Shown piece after piece: positions 7,660 to 16,340 of a DNA stretch of 32,360 bases; the stretch's first letter is position 1, and the number at the start of each line of letters is the position of its first letter. A program made the translations under genes and the position numbers. This DNA is from Bacteroidales bacterium (GTDB lineage Bacteria; Bacteroidota; Bacteroidia; Bacteroidales; ML635J-15): positions 1 through 32,360 of the forward strand of contig JAFZLK010000111.1 in assembly GCA_017551515.1 (NCBI GenBank). The letters are read 5' to 3'. Below the pieces are notes generated by a model, which made no database searches, had not been told where the DNA came from, and saw only the letters and a program-made list of their open reading frames with translations.

Positions 7660-9012
7660 CTACCATGCCCAGACAAGCAGTCCGCCACATATGATGATTC
7701 CAGATACAACCAAATCGATGATGCAAAATCCCATAATGTCCTTTGCATTGAGTTTTGCAATGGCAAGCGCTGGAATTGCCCAGAATGGTTGAATGAGGTT
7801 TGTCCACGCATCACCCCACGAGATTGCCATACCTGTAAGTCCGGGGTCAACGGCAAGATTTGCGCCAGCGGTAAACATTATTGGTGCTTGAATAGCCCAG
7901 TGTCCGCCGCCTGATGGCACGAACATGTTAAGTACAGCGGCACAAAGGAAAGTTAATAACGGATATGTCTGTGGTGTGGAAACCGATATGCATGCATCGC
8001 TTATAACCGTGCCTAGGCAAATTCCAGATTCGCCAACACCAGTAATAATACCCATGATACCAGCGTAGAACGGGAATTGTAGCAGTATCCCCGCCGCTCC
8101 AGTCGCCGACTTTGTAAATGCACGAACATACGATAATGGCGTTCCATGAAGTATAATGCCTAAAAATAAGAACAGCATTATAACCGAATTCAGGTCGAGC
8201 GAGCCGCCACGGAAAAACAACTTTATGGAAAGGTAAGTAAGTCCCAATATCGCAACAACCCAACTCAGTATGCGGCTGTTTTCCATCTTTTCGGCAGGAG
8301 TGTTGCCTTTTTCTATCTTTACAGGCTCGTCATCGGTGAGCAGTTGTGGATTTATCGCAACAACCTTTTCGGGTTTAGGGTGCATAAGTGCATTTACAGC
8401 TACAAGCGCTGCGATTATCAGCACGACTATCACAATGTTGTACGGACTTAGTACAGTATCGGTTATTGGAATTGGATTTTCCAATGCACCTCTGGTTACC
8501 TCTTTAAGCCCTTCGCCTTGTGTTGCCATAGTGAGCGGAATTGACCCCGACAGACCTGCGTGCCACACTACGAAACCGCTGTATGCCGAAGCTATCAGCA
8601 GGCGGTAATCCACGCCTTGCAGTTTCTTGGCTATTTCCTTCGCGAATATTACACCGACAATCAGTCCGAAACCCCAGTTGAGCCAGCAGGCAAGCGATGA
8701 AACAGCAGTTACCAATGCAATTGCTCCTACTGGTTTCTTGGGCAGCGATGCAAGCCAGCTTATTCCGCGCTTTATAAGCGGAGCCGATGCAAGTGTAGAG
8801 CCACAGACAAGGACAAGAGCCATTTGCATGGCGAATGCAAGCAGCGACCAAACTCCGTTGCCCCAATTTTCGACAACCTCTAATGGCGTTTGATGGCAAA
8901 CTGGCATGGCAATGACGAAAGCCACAACGGTAAGAATCACAGCGAATATGAATGGCTCGGGCAGTAATTTCTGCACTAACTTAACACAAGCATTTATTAT
9001 TTTCTGAAACAT
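7660..9012 (-). CDS. atoE: Short-chain fatty acid transporter, AtoE family
   Basis: The 450-residue protein is very hydrophobic with about a dozen membrane segments. Features typical of the AtoE/TIGR00366 family are KLLPEPFIFAVILT near the N-terminus, ACWLNWGFGLIVG, SAYSGFVVWHAGLSGSIPL in the middle, and FVPSGGGHWAIQAPIM plus ISWGDAWTNLIQPFWAIPALAIA near the C-terminus. The family is predicted to move short-chain fatty acids such as acetoacetate or butyrate across the inner membrane. I chose the ATG at 9012 (MFQKIINAC); an upstream ATG at 9057 would add 15 residues that look like leader DNA. It sits downstream of the OmpA-type lipoprotein gene on the same strand but is separated from it by a terminator hairpin, and is convergent with the TPR-CHAT gene with only 48 bases between. 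No acetoacetate-metabolism genes adjoin it, so the substrate is uncertain. Confidence 0.88.
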   Translation of the reverse strand: MFQKIINACVKLVQKLLPEPFIFAVILTVVAFVIAMPVCHQTPLEVVENWGNGVWSLLAFAMQMALVLVCGSTLASAPLIKRGISWLASLPKKPVGAIALVTAVSSLACWLNWGFGLIVGVIFAKEIAKKLQGVDYRLLIASAYSGFVVWHAGLSGSIPLTMATQGEGLKEVTRGALENPIPITDTVLSPYNIVIVVLIIAALVAVNALMHPKPEKVVAINPQLLTDDEPVKIEKGNTPAEKMENSRILSWVVAILGLTYLSIKLFFRGGSLDLNSVIMLFLFLGIILHGTPLSYVRAFTKSATGAAGILLQFPFYAGIMGIITGVGESGICLGTVISDACISVSTPQTYPLLTFLCAAVLNMFVPSGGGHWAIQAPIMFTAGANLAVDPGLTGMAISWGDAWTNLIQPFWAIPALAIAKLNAKDIMGFCIIDLVVSGIIICGGLLVWAW

Positions 9013-9065
9013 TTCCTGATATTTTGGCGCAAAAGTAAGAAAACAAATCCAGTTCAAAAAATAAA

Positions 9066-9083
9066 GCCCGACTTTTGCCGGGC
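9066..9083 (-). terminator. Rho-independent terminator of the OmpA lipoprotein gene
   Basis: On the minus strand GCCCGGC and GTCGGGC pair (one G-T) around an AAAA loop, followed by TTTATTTTTT. It starts 24 bases after the stop codon of the OmpA-type lipoprotein gene and lies before the AtoE start, so it probably separates the two transcripts. Confidence 0.8.
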
Positions 9084-9106
9084 ATTATTTTTTTGTTTTG
9101 TACTTA

Positions 9107-10201
9107 TTATCTTGTTAGTTCGTAAAGGACATCCAATTTCGGAGTAAGGATGATTTCTGTCCTGCGGTTCTTTGCGCGTGCTTCGGCTGTCTTTGCATCG
9201 TCAACCGGCAGGTAGCAGCTTCTTCCCGAAGCGATTAGCCTAACAGGGTCAATCTTCGAGTTAGAGAGGATTATCTTCACGATTGAGGTTGCCCTCTTAG
9301 TGCTCAAATCCCAGTTGTCCTGTATGTTGCCGTTTCCGCTGTATGCAAGGTCATCAGTGTGACCCTCGATAGTTATGTTGACATCCTGATTGTTTTCAAG
9401 AACGCCTGCTAATTTTTTCAGAGCGTCTTGTCCCTTGGGATCAACATCCCACTTTCCAGATTTGAAAAGCAGTTTTTCGTCAAGAGAAACATAAACCTTT
9501 CCTTCTTTTTGCGTTACAGACAGACCGTTTCCTTCGAATCCAGACAAAGCTTCCGAAACCTTGCTTTTCAAAGCGTTCATTGCCGAATCCTTTGCGTTCA
9601 GGATAGCCTGCAGTTCAGCGACTTTTGCATTTTTGGAGTCAAGTTCGCTATTCTTGTTGCTGAGTTCGCTTCGTTGAGATTCTAGCAGAGCATTCTTTTC
9701 GTTCAGTTCCCTTTCCTTCTGCTCATATATGGTCTTCATTGCTTCGAGTTTTGCTTTTTCCTGCATCAGACTAGCTTCGAGACTTCTAAGTTCATCCTCT
9801 TTTGCTTGTAGTTCGTCACGTGTGGTTTGGAGCATAGCCATTGCCTTTTGCTGTTCAGCATCGGCACCAGCGCGGAGTTTCTCCTGATTTTCGAGAAGCT
9901 GCTTGTACAAGTCGCTTATTTTGTCGTACTGCAAAGTTAGAATTCTGTACGAATTGCTCTTTATGGCAGTGTCTGCAACGAGAGCTGCGATTTCGCGATC
10001 TTTTTTGCTAATCGCTGCTTTCAGTTCGTTATTCTCCGATGCAAGGCTTTCATTTTGCTTTTTTAATTCGGCTTTTTCACGCTCGCAATTCTCCTTTTCG
10101 GCCTTGACGTCTTCAAATTGTCTTGATGGCACACATGAAAACAGGAGTCCCGATATTGCTGCCAATAGCAATAATGATTTTAGTAATGCGTTGATTTTCA
10201 T
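9107..10201 (-). CDS. OmpA-family lipoprotein with long coiled coil
   Basis: From the ATG at 10201 the product is 364 residues. It begins with a lipoprotein signal (MKINALLKSLLLLAAISG-LLFSC, lipidation on Cys23). Residues about 30-215 form a highly charged coiled coil (for example KAELKKQNESLASENNELKA) rich in Glu, Lys and Leu. The C-terminal 120 residues are an OmpA/MotB-type peptidoglycan-binding domain, with the strand VNITIEGHTDD, the helix NWDLSTKRATSIVKII and the terminal NRRTEIIL; the Asp and Arg that grip peptidoglycan in this family are present. The protein probably tethers the outer membrane to the cell wall, the coiled coil spanning the periplasm. An upstream in-frame ATG at 10234 would add 11 residues ahead of the signal peptide and is less likely. 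It is divergent from dxs and is followed by a terminator. Confidence 0.9.
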   Translation of the reverse strand: MKINALLKSLLLLAAISGLLFSCVPSRQFEDVKAEKENCEREKAELKKQNESLASENNELKAAISKKDREIAALVADTAIKSNSYRILTLQYDKISDLYKQLLENQEKLRAGADAEQQKAMAMLQTTRDELQAKEDELRSLEASLMQEKAKLEAMKTIYEQKERELNEKNALLESQRSELSNKNSELDSKNAKVAELQAILNAKDSAMNALKSKVSEALSGFEGNGLSVTQKEGKVYVSLDEKLLFKSGKWDVDPKGQDALKKLAGVLENNQDVNITIEGHTDDLAYSGNGNIQDNWDLSTKRATSIVKIILSNSKIDPVRLIASGRSCYLPVDDAKTAEARAKNRRTEIILTPKLDVLYELTR

Positions 10202-10231
10202 TGTAAAAACATCTATAGTTAATCCAAGTTG

Positions 10232-10239
10232 CAAAAATA
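10232..10239 (-). promoter_or_regulatory. -7 promoter box of the OmpA lipoprotein gene
   Basis: On the minus strand this reads TATTTTTG, an exact match to the Bacteroidetes TAnnTTTG box, about 30 bases before the chosen ATG at 10201. It also supports that start over the one at 10234, which would leave no room for a leader. No good TTTG -33 element is seen at the right distance. Confidence 0.45.
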
Positions 10240-10306
10240 TTATTCTTATGGCTAATAGGAACTTTGGACACCATAAATTTATTTACAATTTTATGTTAAT
10301 ATTTGC

Positions 10307-10338
10307 TTGCAAGAATAAGTTTATTTTTTGTAATTTTG
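10307..10338 (+). promoter_or_regulatory. Promoter of dxs (Bacteroidetes type)
   Basis: TAATTTTG at 10331-10338 matches the -7 box TAnnTTTG exactly. TTG at 10307-10309 lies 21 bases upstream as a possible -33 element. Transcription would begin around 10345, leaving a leader of only 15-30 bases before dxs. Confidence 0.55.
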
Positions 10339-10360
10339 TCGCTTCATTAAAATGGTATAA

Positions 10361-12274
10361 ATGTACAACGGCATGTCGTATAAGTTTTTAGACGAAATAG
10401 GCTCTCCGGCAGATTTGAAAAGGGTAAACCTTGTCGAACTGCCGCAGGTATGTGATGAGCTGAGAAAGTTCATCATAGAGTCCGAAGCCGTTAATCCCGC
10501 TCATTTTGGCGCCAACCTTGGAGTTGTCGAGTTAACCGTCGCCTTGCATTATGTGTTCAATGTTCCAGATGACAACCTTATCTGGGATGTAGGGCATCAG
10601 GCTTACGGACACAAGATACTCACAGGACGTCGCAAGGAATTTGCAACCAACAGGAACTACGGAGGAATAAGCGGATTCCCGACACCAGCCGAGAGCAAAT
10701 ACGACTGCTTTGGAGTGGGGCATTCATCGACAAGTATTTCTGCTGCATTAGGTATGGCTGTTGCCGCCAAGATGCACGGAAGCAATGAAAGAACGATTGC
10801 CGTGATAGGCGATGGCGCTCTTTCGGGTGGAGAAGCATTTGAAGCATTGAATAATGCAGCCGTTTATGAGCCGAATATTCTTATCGTGCTTAACGACAAC
10901 AAGATTGCCATTGATGAAACTCCAGGTTCCCTGCGTGAATATCTTACCGACATTTCAACCTCCAAGACATACAACAAGGTTAAGGATGATGTATGGCATT
11001 TCCTCGGTAAGGTGAACAAGCTTGGTCCCGATGTGCGCCATTTTACGCAGCGCATCGACAATGCCATAAAGTCAATCGTGATGAGGCAGAGCAATCTCTT
11101 TGAGTCGATGAACATCCGTTACTTCGGTCCGGTTGACGGTCACGATGTCGTTTCGCTCGTAAGATTGTTTAACGACTTGAAGAATATAAACGGTCCGTTG
11201 CTTTTGCATCTTATCACGCAAAAGGGCAGAGGTTTCAAGCCGGCAGAGGAAAATCCGCGCGAATGGCATGCTGCTCCTGGAAAATTCGAGGTCGAGACAG
11301 GAAAAGTTATTTCTGCCGATGCCGACCCGAATAGTCCGCAGAAATTTCAAGACATTTTTGGAGAGGCAGTATTGAAACTCGCTCGCGAAAATGAAAAAAT
11401 AGTTGCAATATCGCCGGCAATGGTTTCTGGAAGCGGACTGGTGAAAATGTTTGAAGAATTCCCCGACAGAAGTTTCGATGTAGGCATATCCGAGCAACAC
11501 GCTGTAACTTTTGCTGCTGGTTTGGCAACTAAGGGTATTGTGCCATATTGCTGCATTTACAGTACATTTGCACAGCGTTCGTTCGACCAGATAGTTCACG
11601 ATGTGGCATTGCAGAACCTTCATGTAGTTCTTTGTCTCGATAGGGCTGGACTTGTCGGAAAGGACGGAGCAACTCATCATGGTGCATTCGACATATCATA
11701 TCTTAGATGCATACCAAACCTTGTGATTTCGGCACCGTCTGATGAATACCAGTTGCGAAACTTGCTATATACCGCACAGTTGGAGAAAAACAATTTCCCG
11801 TTTGTGATACGTTATCCGCGAGGAAAGTCGTTCTATCCGAAATCGGAAATTGAATTCTCAGAAATGGAAATAGGTAAAGGCAAACGCGTTCGCAAGGGTG
11901 ACGACCTTGCTATTGTTAGCATAGGCACAGCTGGGCATACTGCCATAAAGGTTGCCGACAAGCTTCACGATGATGACAGCGTTACGGTTTCTGTTTACGA
12001 TATGGTTTTTGTGAAGCCTTTGGATGAGAATTTGCTGCGGGAGGCCTGCGAAACGCACAAGTACATTGTTACAATCGAGGACAATGTGATGGCTGGTGGA
12101 TTTGGTAGCGAAGTGTTGGAGTTTGTTTCCGACAACGATTATGATGTAAAGGTAAAGCGTTTTGGTATTCCTGACCGTTTTGTAATGCACGGAACGCAGG
12201 AGGAACTTATTAGGGAATGCGGCTACGATGCCGATTCCGTTTATGGATGGATAAAAAAAAGGTTATTTTGTTAA
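10361..12274 (+). CDS. dxs: 1-Deoxy-D-xylulose-5-phosphate synthase
   Basis: The 637-residue length is usual for DXS. The enzyme condenses pyruvate and glyceraldehyde-3-phosphate to 1-deoxy-D-xylulose-5-phosphate, the first step of the non-mevalonate isoprenoid pathway, also feeding thiamine and pyridoxal synthesis. Visible motifs are DVGHQAYGHKILTGR (about residues 75-90), the thiamine diphosphate site GDGALSGGEAFEALNNA beginning at Gly150 and extending to LNDN, FGPVDGHD, GRGFKPAEE, the catalytic-Glu segment VGISEQHAVTFAAGLA (about 372-387), and DRAGLVGKDGATHHGAFD. A second ATG at 10373 (MSYKFLDEIGSP) is an equally plausible start. The gene is followed after 16 bases by the PorE-like gene on the same strand, so the two may share a transcript. 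Function is near certain. Confidence 0.97.
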   Translation: MYNGMSYKFLDEIGSPADLKRVNLVELPQVCDELRKFIIESEAVNPAHFGANLGVVELTVALHYVFNVPDDNLIWDVGHQAYGHKILTGRRKEFATNRNYGGISGFPTPAESKYDCFGVGHSSTSISAALGMAVAAKMHGSNERTIAVIGDGALSGGEAFEALNNAAVYEPNILIVLNDNKIAIDETPGSLREYLTDISTSKTYNKVKDDVWHFLGKVNKLGPDVRHFTQRIDNAIKSIVMRQSNLFESMNIRYFGPVDGHDVVSLVRLFNDLKNINGPLLLHLITQKGRGFKPAEENPREWHAAPGKFEVETGKVISADADPNSPQKFQDIFGEAVLKLARENEKIVAISPAMVSGSGLVKMFEEFPDRSFDVGISEQHAVTFAAGLATKGIVPYCCIYSTFAQRSFDQIVHDVALQNLHVVLCLDRAGLVGKDGATHHGAFDISYLRCIPNLVISAPSDEYQLRNLLYTAQLEKNNFPFVIRYPRGKSFYPKSEIEFSEMEIGKGKRVRKGDDLAIVSIGTAGHTAIKVADKLHDDDSVTVSVYDMVFVKPLDENLLREACETHKYIVTIEDNVMAGGFGSEVLEFVSDNDYDVKVKRFGIPDRFVMHGTQEELIRECGYDADSVYGWIKKRLFC

Positions 12275-12290
12275 TTATATTTTATTTTAA

Positions 12291-14915
12291 ATGATGAAAA
12301 AACTGATATTGTTAGTATTGAGCGTGGTATTTTGCGTAACACTTTATTCACAGAAATCCAATAAGATTTTCATGAGTAATTTTTACGATGCTGTAGCCTA
12401 CATGTACGAAGACAACTACGGGGCTGCGCTCGATTATTGGAAGAAAGCGGAGGATAAAGACCCTGACAATCCAAATGTCTGGTACAACATGGGTGTCTGC
12501 TACAAGAACTCTTCGAAGGACAGGTATCTTGCTGTTGAGTATCTGACCAAGTCGCTTGATTATGCGAATCCGAATTATGTGGCCAATAATCACACGGACC
12601 GCACATGTCCAATCGATTGTTTCTTGGAGCTTGGCATAGCTTTGCGTATGGTTGGAAAGTATGATGAGAGTTTGGCTATGCTCGAGAGGTCGAAGGAAGT
12701 GTCATCGTCAAACGGCCGTAGCGATTTGGTAACGCTTGCCGATGAGGAGATTGTTATAACCAACAATGCTAAGAAAATAATGTCGCAGAAGTCGTGTAAC
12801 AGGATTGATGTAACCAACTTGGGCGATGTGATAAACACCGAATATTCGGAGCATTCGCCAGTAATTACTTGCGATGGTAATACATTGTATTTCACATCAA
12901 AGCGTCCCAATTCTATTAATTCGACAGATGACGAAAAAATATATGTTACCAATAAGAAAAGCAACGGTGAATGGTCTTCTCCAGAAATGCTTCCGTCGCC
13001 AATCAACACCAAGGGCAACAACGAGTCGGTGGTTTCCATTTCGGCAGATGGCAAGCAGTTGTATTTCTTCCGTTCAGGTTCATCATTGCAGGGAAACCTT
13101 TATGTTTCGGAAATGAATGATAATGGTTCGTGGGGGAAGCCAAAACATTTAAGTTCCGACATTAACACAAAGTACAGAGAGTCGCATGTTTCTGTAGCTC
13201 CAGATGGCAACAGCATGTATTTCACCAGCGATCGCCCGGGTGGTTTCGGCGGACTTGACATTTATGTTATGAAGAAACTTCCAAATGGAAAATGGTCGGA
13301 ACCACAGTTGCTTCCAGAAGAGGTAAATACTCCGAAGGACGAAGAATATCCGTCGGTTCACCCCAATGGTTCAATTTTGTACTTCAACTCAAAGGGACAT
13401 GAATCGGTTGGCGGATACGATGTGTTCTATTCAAGAATAAACGACGATGGAACATACTCGAAGGCAGAGAGCATGTGCAGTCCAATTAACACACCCGACA
13501 ACGACATCTGCTATTCACTTAGTTGTGATGGCAAGACAGCTTATGTTGCTGGAATACGTGAGGATTCGCATGGCGAATACGACATTTATGTTGTAGAAGA
13601 CAGGTCTGCCGACCCGAACCTAATCGTTTACAAGGGTACAGTAAAGTATGCTGATCAGGCAACTCCAAAGGGTGTGACCGTGTGGATAAAGGACAAGACC
13701 ACAGGCGAAGACCTCGGTTCTTACAATGTTGACGAGACCACAGGCGAATACCTCTGCTATCTTCAGGCAAAGGACAACTATAGCATTACATATTCAAAAG
13801 GCGGTGAGACATTGAAGGAAGTAGAAAAGGCTCCTACCAACGAGGAGAATGAAACATTCAAGCGTATGGGTGCTCCAATCGCTCTTGAAGATGTAGTATT
13901 GCCGCTAATTAGCAAGGATGCTTCGATTGCTGTACATGACGATAGTAATCTTACTCCGGACGTGACTTCTGTACTTGATGATGTTCTAAAGACAACCAAC
14001 GAAATGAAGGAAGAATCAAGACAAATGATTGTCAACCTCGAATTCGATGAAAATGAACTACAAAAGGATTCTCCAAAGATGAAGTTGGTTACCGATTATC
14101 TAGGAAAATCAGTTGATCCGTCAGCTCTTTCATACAATCAGAGACCTGCCGACAAGAATGTATATAATATAAAGGTATCGTCTTCTTCGGATATTTATGC
14201 AGGACCTGCTAAGAACGGAAACGATAACGACAATGGCAATGATAACAATAACAACAACGATCCGTACAATAAAAATTATTCGGATACGCTGGAGTTAAGA
14301 AATGTTTATTTCGATTTCGACAAGTATGACATCAAGCCTCAATATACAAAGAACTTGGATGAACTAGTCGTTTACATGAAGGACAATCCTGGAGCAAAAA
14401 TCGAAATAGGTGGTCACACCGATTATGTAGGAACCGAAGAATACAACTTCCTTTTGTCGGGTCGCCGTGCTATGGCAGTAAAGGATTACCTTGTTAAGGG
14501 TGGTGTAAAGCAGGATAAAGTGGAGATTAAGAAATACGGAGAATCGGCTCCTATTGCAAGCAACAATTCAGATGCAACTCGCAGGTACAACCGTCGTATT
14601 GAATTCAAGGTTCTTGAGCAAGGTTCTGAAAAATTCCTTAAGGTTGTTTCGGAGTCAAACATGAGTGCCGAAAGCAATAACAACAAGGCTAAAAGATCTG
14701 TAAGTGGAGTAAAAGTTTATAGGGTACAACTTTTTGCTTTATCGAAGGAAAAGAATGTTGCATCATTTAATATTCCAAACCTTAAGGTAAGAGAAGTAAA
14801 CGGAATGTACAAGTATTATCTCGGCGATTTCAGTAGCAGCGAAGAAGCAGAAGATGCTTTGTCAAGCATAAGAGACAAGTATCCCGAAGCAATAATTATG
14901 GAATCATTTAAATAA
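12291..14915 (+). CDS. PorE-like envelope protein: TPR, PD40 beta-propeller, OmpA and SPOR domains
   Basis: The 874-residue product has a signal peptide (MMKKLILLVLSVVFCVTLYSQ). TPR-like helices follow at about residues 25-150 (YGAALDYWKKAEDKDPDNPNVWYNMG). A WD40-like PD40 beta-propeller (about 180-440) has repeated blades such as VITCDGNTLYFTSKRP, VSVAPDGNSMYFTSDRPGG and PSVHPNGSILYFNSKG. A carboxypeptidase-regulatory-like sandwich comes next (about 443-535). An OmpA C-terminal domain lies at about 665-775, with VYFDFDKYDIKP, IEIGGHTDYVG and RRYNRRIEFKV. The last 70 residues look like a SPOR domain (VYRVQLFALSKEKNV to LGDFSSSEEAEDAL). The first four domains match the layout of PorE, a T9SS component that binds peptidoglycan. 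It differs from PorE in lacking a lipoprotein Cys and in carrying the SPOR domain, which in other proteins binds denuded glycan. A T9SS or cell-wall anchoring role is inferred. A low-complexity Asn/Asp linker precedes the OmpA domain. Confidence 0.88.
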   Translation: MMKKLILLVLSVVFCVTLYSQKSNKIFMSNFYDAVAYMYEDNYGAALDYWKKAEDKDPDNPNVWYNMGVCYKNSSKDRYLAVEYLTKSLDYANPNYVANNHTDRTCPIDCFLELGIALRMVGKYDESLAMLERSKEVSSSNGRSDLVTLADEEIVITNNAKKIMSQKSCNRIDVTNLGDVINTEYSEHSPVITCDGNTLYFTSKRPNSINSTDDEKIYVTNKKSNGEWSSPEMLPSPINTKGNNESVVSISADGKQLYFFRSGSSLQGNLYVSEMNDNGSWGKPKHLSSDINTKYRESHVSVAPDGNSMYFTSDRPGGFGGLDIYVMKKLPNGKWSEPQLLPEEVNTPKDEEYPSVHPNGSILYFNSKGHESVGGYDVFYSRINDDGTYSKAESMCSPINTPDNDICYSLSCDGKTAYVAGIREDSHGEYDIYVVEDRSADPNLIVYKGTVKYADQATPKGVTVWIKDKTTGEDLGSYNVDETTGEYLCYLQAKDNYSITYSKGGETLKEVEKAPTNEENETFKRMGAPIALEDVVLPLISKDASIAVHDDSNLTPDVTSVLDDVLKTTNEMKEESRQMIVNLEFDENELQKDSPKMKLVTDYLGKSVDPSALSYNQRPADKNVYNIKVSSSSDIYAGPAKNGNDNDNGNDNNNNNDPYNKNYSDTLELRNVYFDFDKYDIKPQYTKNLDELVVYMKDNPGAKIEIGGHTDYVGTEEYNFLLSGRRAMAVKDYLVKGGVKQDKVEIKKYGESAPIASNNSDATRRYNRRIEFKVLEQGSEKFLKVVSESNMSAESNNNKAKRSVSGVKVYRVQLFALSKEKNVASFNIPNLKVREVNGMYKYYLGDFSSSEEAEDALSSIRDKYPEAIIMESFK

Positions 14916-14948
14916 GTTCATAATATATAAAATAACTTTTTTTGAATC

Positions 14949-14981
14949 GTTGCACTGCTATAAAGCGGTGCAACTTTTTTT
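14949..14981 (+). terminator. Rho-independent terminator after the PorE-like gene
   Basis: GTTGCAC (14949-14955) pairs with GTGCAAC (14968-14974), with an additional inner GC pair, and is followed directly by seven T. It lies 34 bases after the stop codon. Confidence 0.85.
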
Positions 14982-15088
14982 ATTGCTAAAAATAGGATTT
15001 TGAAGGTAAAATGTTTATTATCAGAAGTTTAGCTAAGAAACGCAAAATTATTGCATCGCAGTAAATAAAAAACGCAAATAAATAGGTA

Positions 15089-15119
15089 GGCGTATTAATA
15101 TAATTTGTAATTTTACGCC
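15089..15119. promoter_or_regulatory. Inverted repeat and -7-like box upstream of dnaN
   Basis: GGCGTA (15089-15094) and TACGCC (15114-15119) form an inverted repeat around an A/T-rich centre. The centre holds TAATTTTA (15108-15115), a near match to the TAnnTTTG box, about 38 bases before the dnaN ATG. The arrangement would fit a promoter overlapped by an operator, but the arms are short. The rest of the 237-base gap (14982-15088) is A/T-rich and shows nothing else. Confidence 0.35.
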
Positions 15120-15152
15120 CAATTTCAATTTAAAAACTAAAAAATAACATAT

Positions 15153-16286
15153 ATGGATTTTGTAATTTCAAGCTCGCAGCTTCTTTCGCACCTGCAAATA
15201 GTAAGCAGGGTTGTAAACTCCAAGAATGCACTTCCCATTCTCGACAATGTTTTGCTGTCGGTAGAGGAAGGTCTTTTAAGAATCACCGCAAGTGACCTCG
15301 AAAGCACAATCACTACGGCAATTCCGCTTGAAAACTACAGCGGTACGGGTGTCATTGCAACCGATATGAAGAAGATTCTCGAGGTAATAAAGGAATTTTC
15401 CGAACAGCCTTTGACATTCAACATAAATACAGAAGACAACAGGATTGATATCACATCCGGATATGGAAAATACACCATCGTCGGTGTCGATGCCAGCGAT
15501 TTCCCACAAGCAGCACAATTGAAGTCAGACAAGGCAATCAGCATAAGTATAAGTCCTGATGTGCTATATGGTGGTATCAATTCGGCAATTTTTGCAACAG
15601 GTGACGATGAATTACGTCCAATAATGAACGGTATTTTCATTGAATTGCAGGAAGGCGGAATCAACTTTGTCGCCACCGATGCACACAAGCTCGTAAAATA
15701 TACGCGCAAGGAAGTGAAGGCTCAGACCGAAAGCTCGTTCATTCTCCCGAAGAAACCTGCTAGCATCCTGAAATCCATATTGCCGAAGGCTGCCGACGAC
15801 GTACTTTTGGAATTTGACGAAAAGAACGCTGTTTTTTCATTCGGTTCCATAAAGTTGACTTGCAGGCTTCTCGAAGGTGTATATCCTAACTATAATTCTG
15901 TTATTCCGCGCGAGAATCCTAACACCCTTGTAATCGACAGGGTTGAACTTGCAAACTCGTTGCGCCGTGTTGGTATGTTCGCAAGTCAGGCGAGCAATCT
16001 TGTTGGCCTCAAGATTACAGGTAACACTCTTGAAATATCGGCACAGGATATGGACTTCTCGATTTCGGGAAAGGAAACCTTGTCGTGCCAGTACCAAGGA
16101 GATGACATGGAAATTGGTTTCAAGTCGAATTTCCTCGGCGAAATCCTCAACAATATTTCGACTACAGAAGTCACAATCGAACTCTCAGACCCAACACGTG
16201 CAGGAATAATACTGCCCAAGGATAACGAGAATCCAGAAGAGGAAGTACTGATGCTCCTCATGCCAATGATGATAAATAGAATGTAA
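15153..16286 (+). CDS. dnaN: DNA polymerase III subunit beta (sliding clamp)
   Basis: The 377-residue length and three-fold domain layout are those of the bacterial beta clamp, the ring that holds the replicative polymerase on DNA. Recognisable segments are MDFVISSSQLLSHLQIVSRVVNSKNALPILDNVLL at the start, LRITASDLESTI, ATDAHKLVKY in the middle domain, VYPNYNSVIP, and the C-terminal end that closes with LMLLMPMMINRM (typical clamps end L-x-MPM-R). The start at 15153 is the first ATG and is preceded by an A/T-rich leader with no clear Shine-Dalgarno. The gene is not beside dnaA here; it is followed by a terminator and the exonuclease gene, an arrangement consistent with other Bacteroidetes where a DnaQ-type exonuclease follows dnaN. 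Function is near certain. Confidence 0.97.
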   Translation: MDFVISSSQLLSHLQIVSRVVNSKNALPILDNVLLSVEEGLLRITASDLESTITTAIPLENYSGTGVIATDMKKILEVIKEFSEQPLTFNINTEDNRIDITSGYGKYTIVGVDASDFPQAAQLKSDKAISISISPDVLYGGINSAIFATGDDELRPIMNGIFIELQEGGINFVATDAHKLVKYTRKEVKAQTESSFILPKKPASILKSILPKAADDVLLEFDEKNAVFSFGSIKLTCRLLEGVYPNYNSVIPRENPNTLVIDRVELANSLRRVGMFASQASNLVGLKITGNTLEISAQDMDFSISGKETLSCQYQGDDMEIGFKSNFLGEILNNISTTEVTIELSDPTRAGIILPKDNENPEEEVLMLLMPMMINRM

Positions 16287-16298
16287 TTAAAACCAATA

Positions 16299-16330
16299 GA
16301 TTGCCCGATTTTTCGGGTAATCTTTTTTTT
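16299..16330 (+). terminator. Rho-independent terminator between dnaN and the exonuclease gene
   Basis: The arms GATTGCCCGA (16299-16308) and TCGGGTAATC (16313-16322) pair fully, with one G-T, around a TTTT loop and are followed by eight T. It begins 12 bases after the dnaN stop and ends 10 bases before the exonuclease ATG. Confidence 0.88.
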
Positions 16331-16340
16331 ATGCGTATAT

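Noticed and set aside
7928..8263. 111-codon minus-strand frame within the transporter gene
   Set aside because: It is an alternative frame of atoE. The AtoE frame holds clear family motifs across the same stretch.
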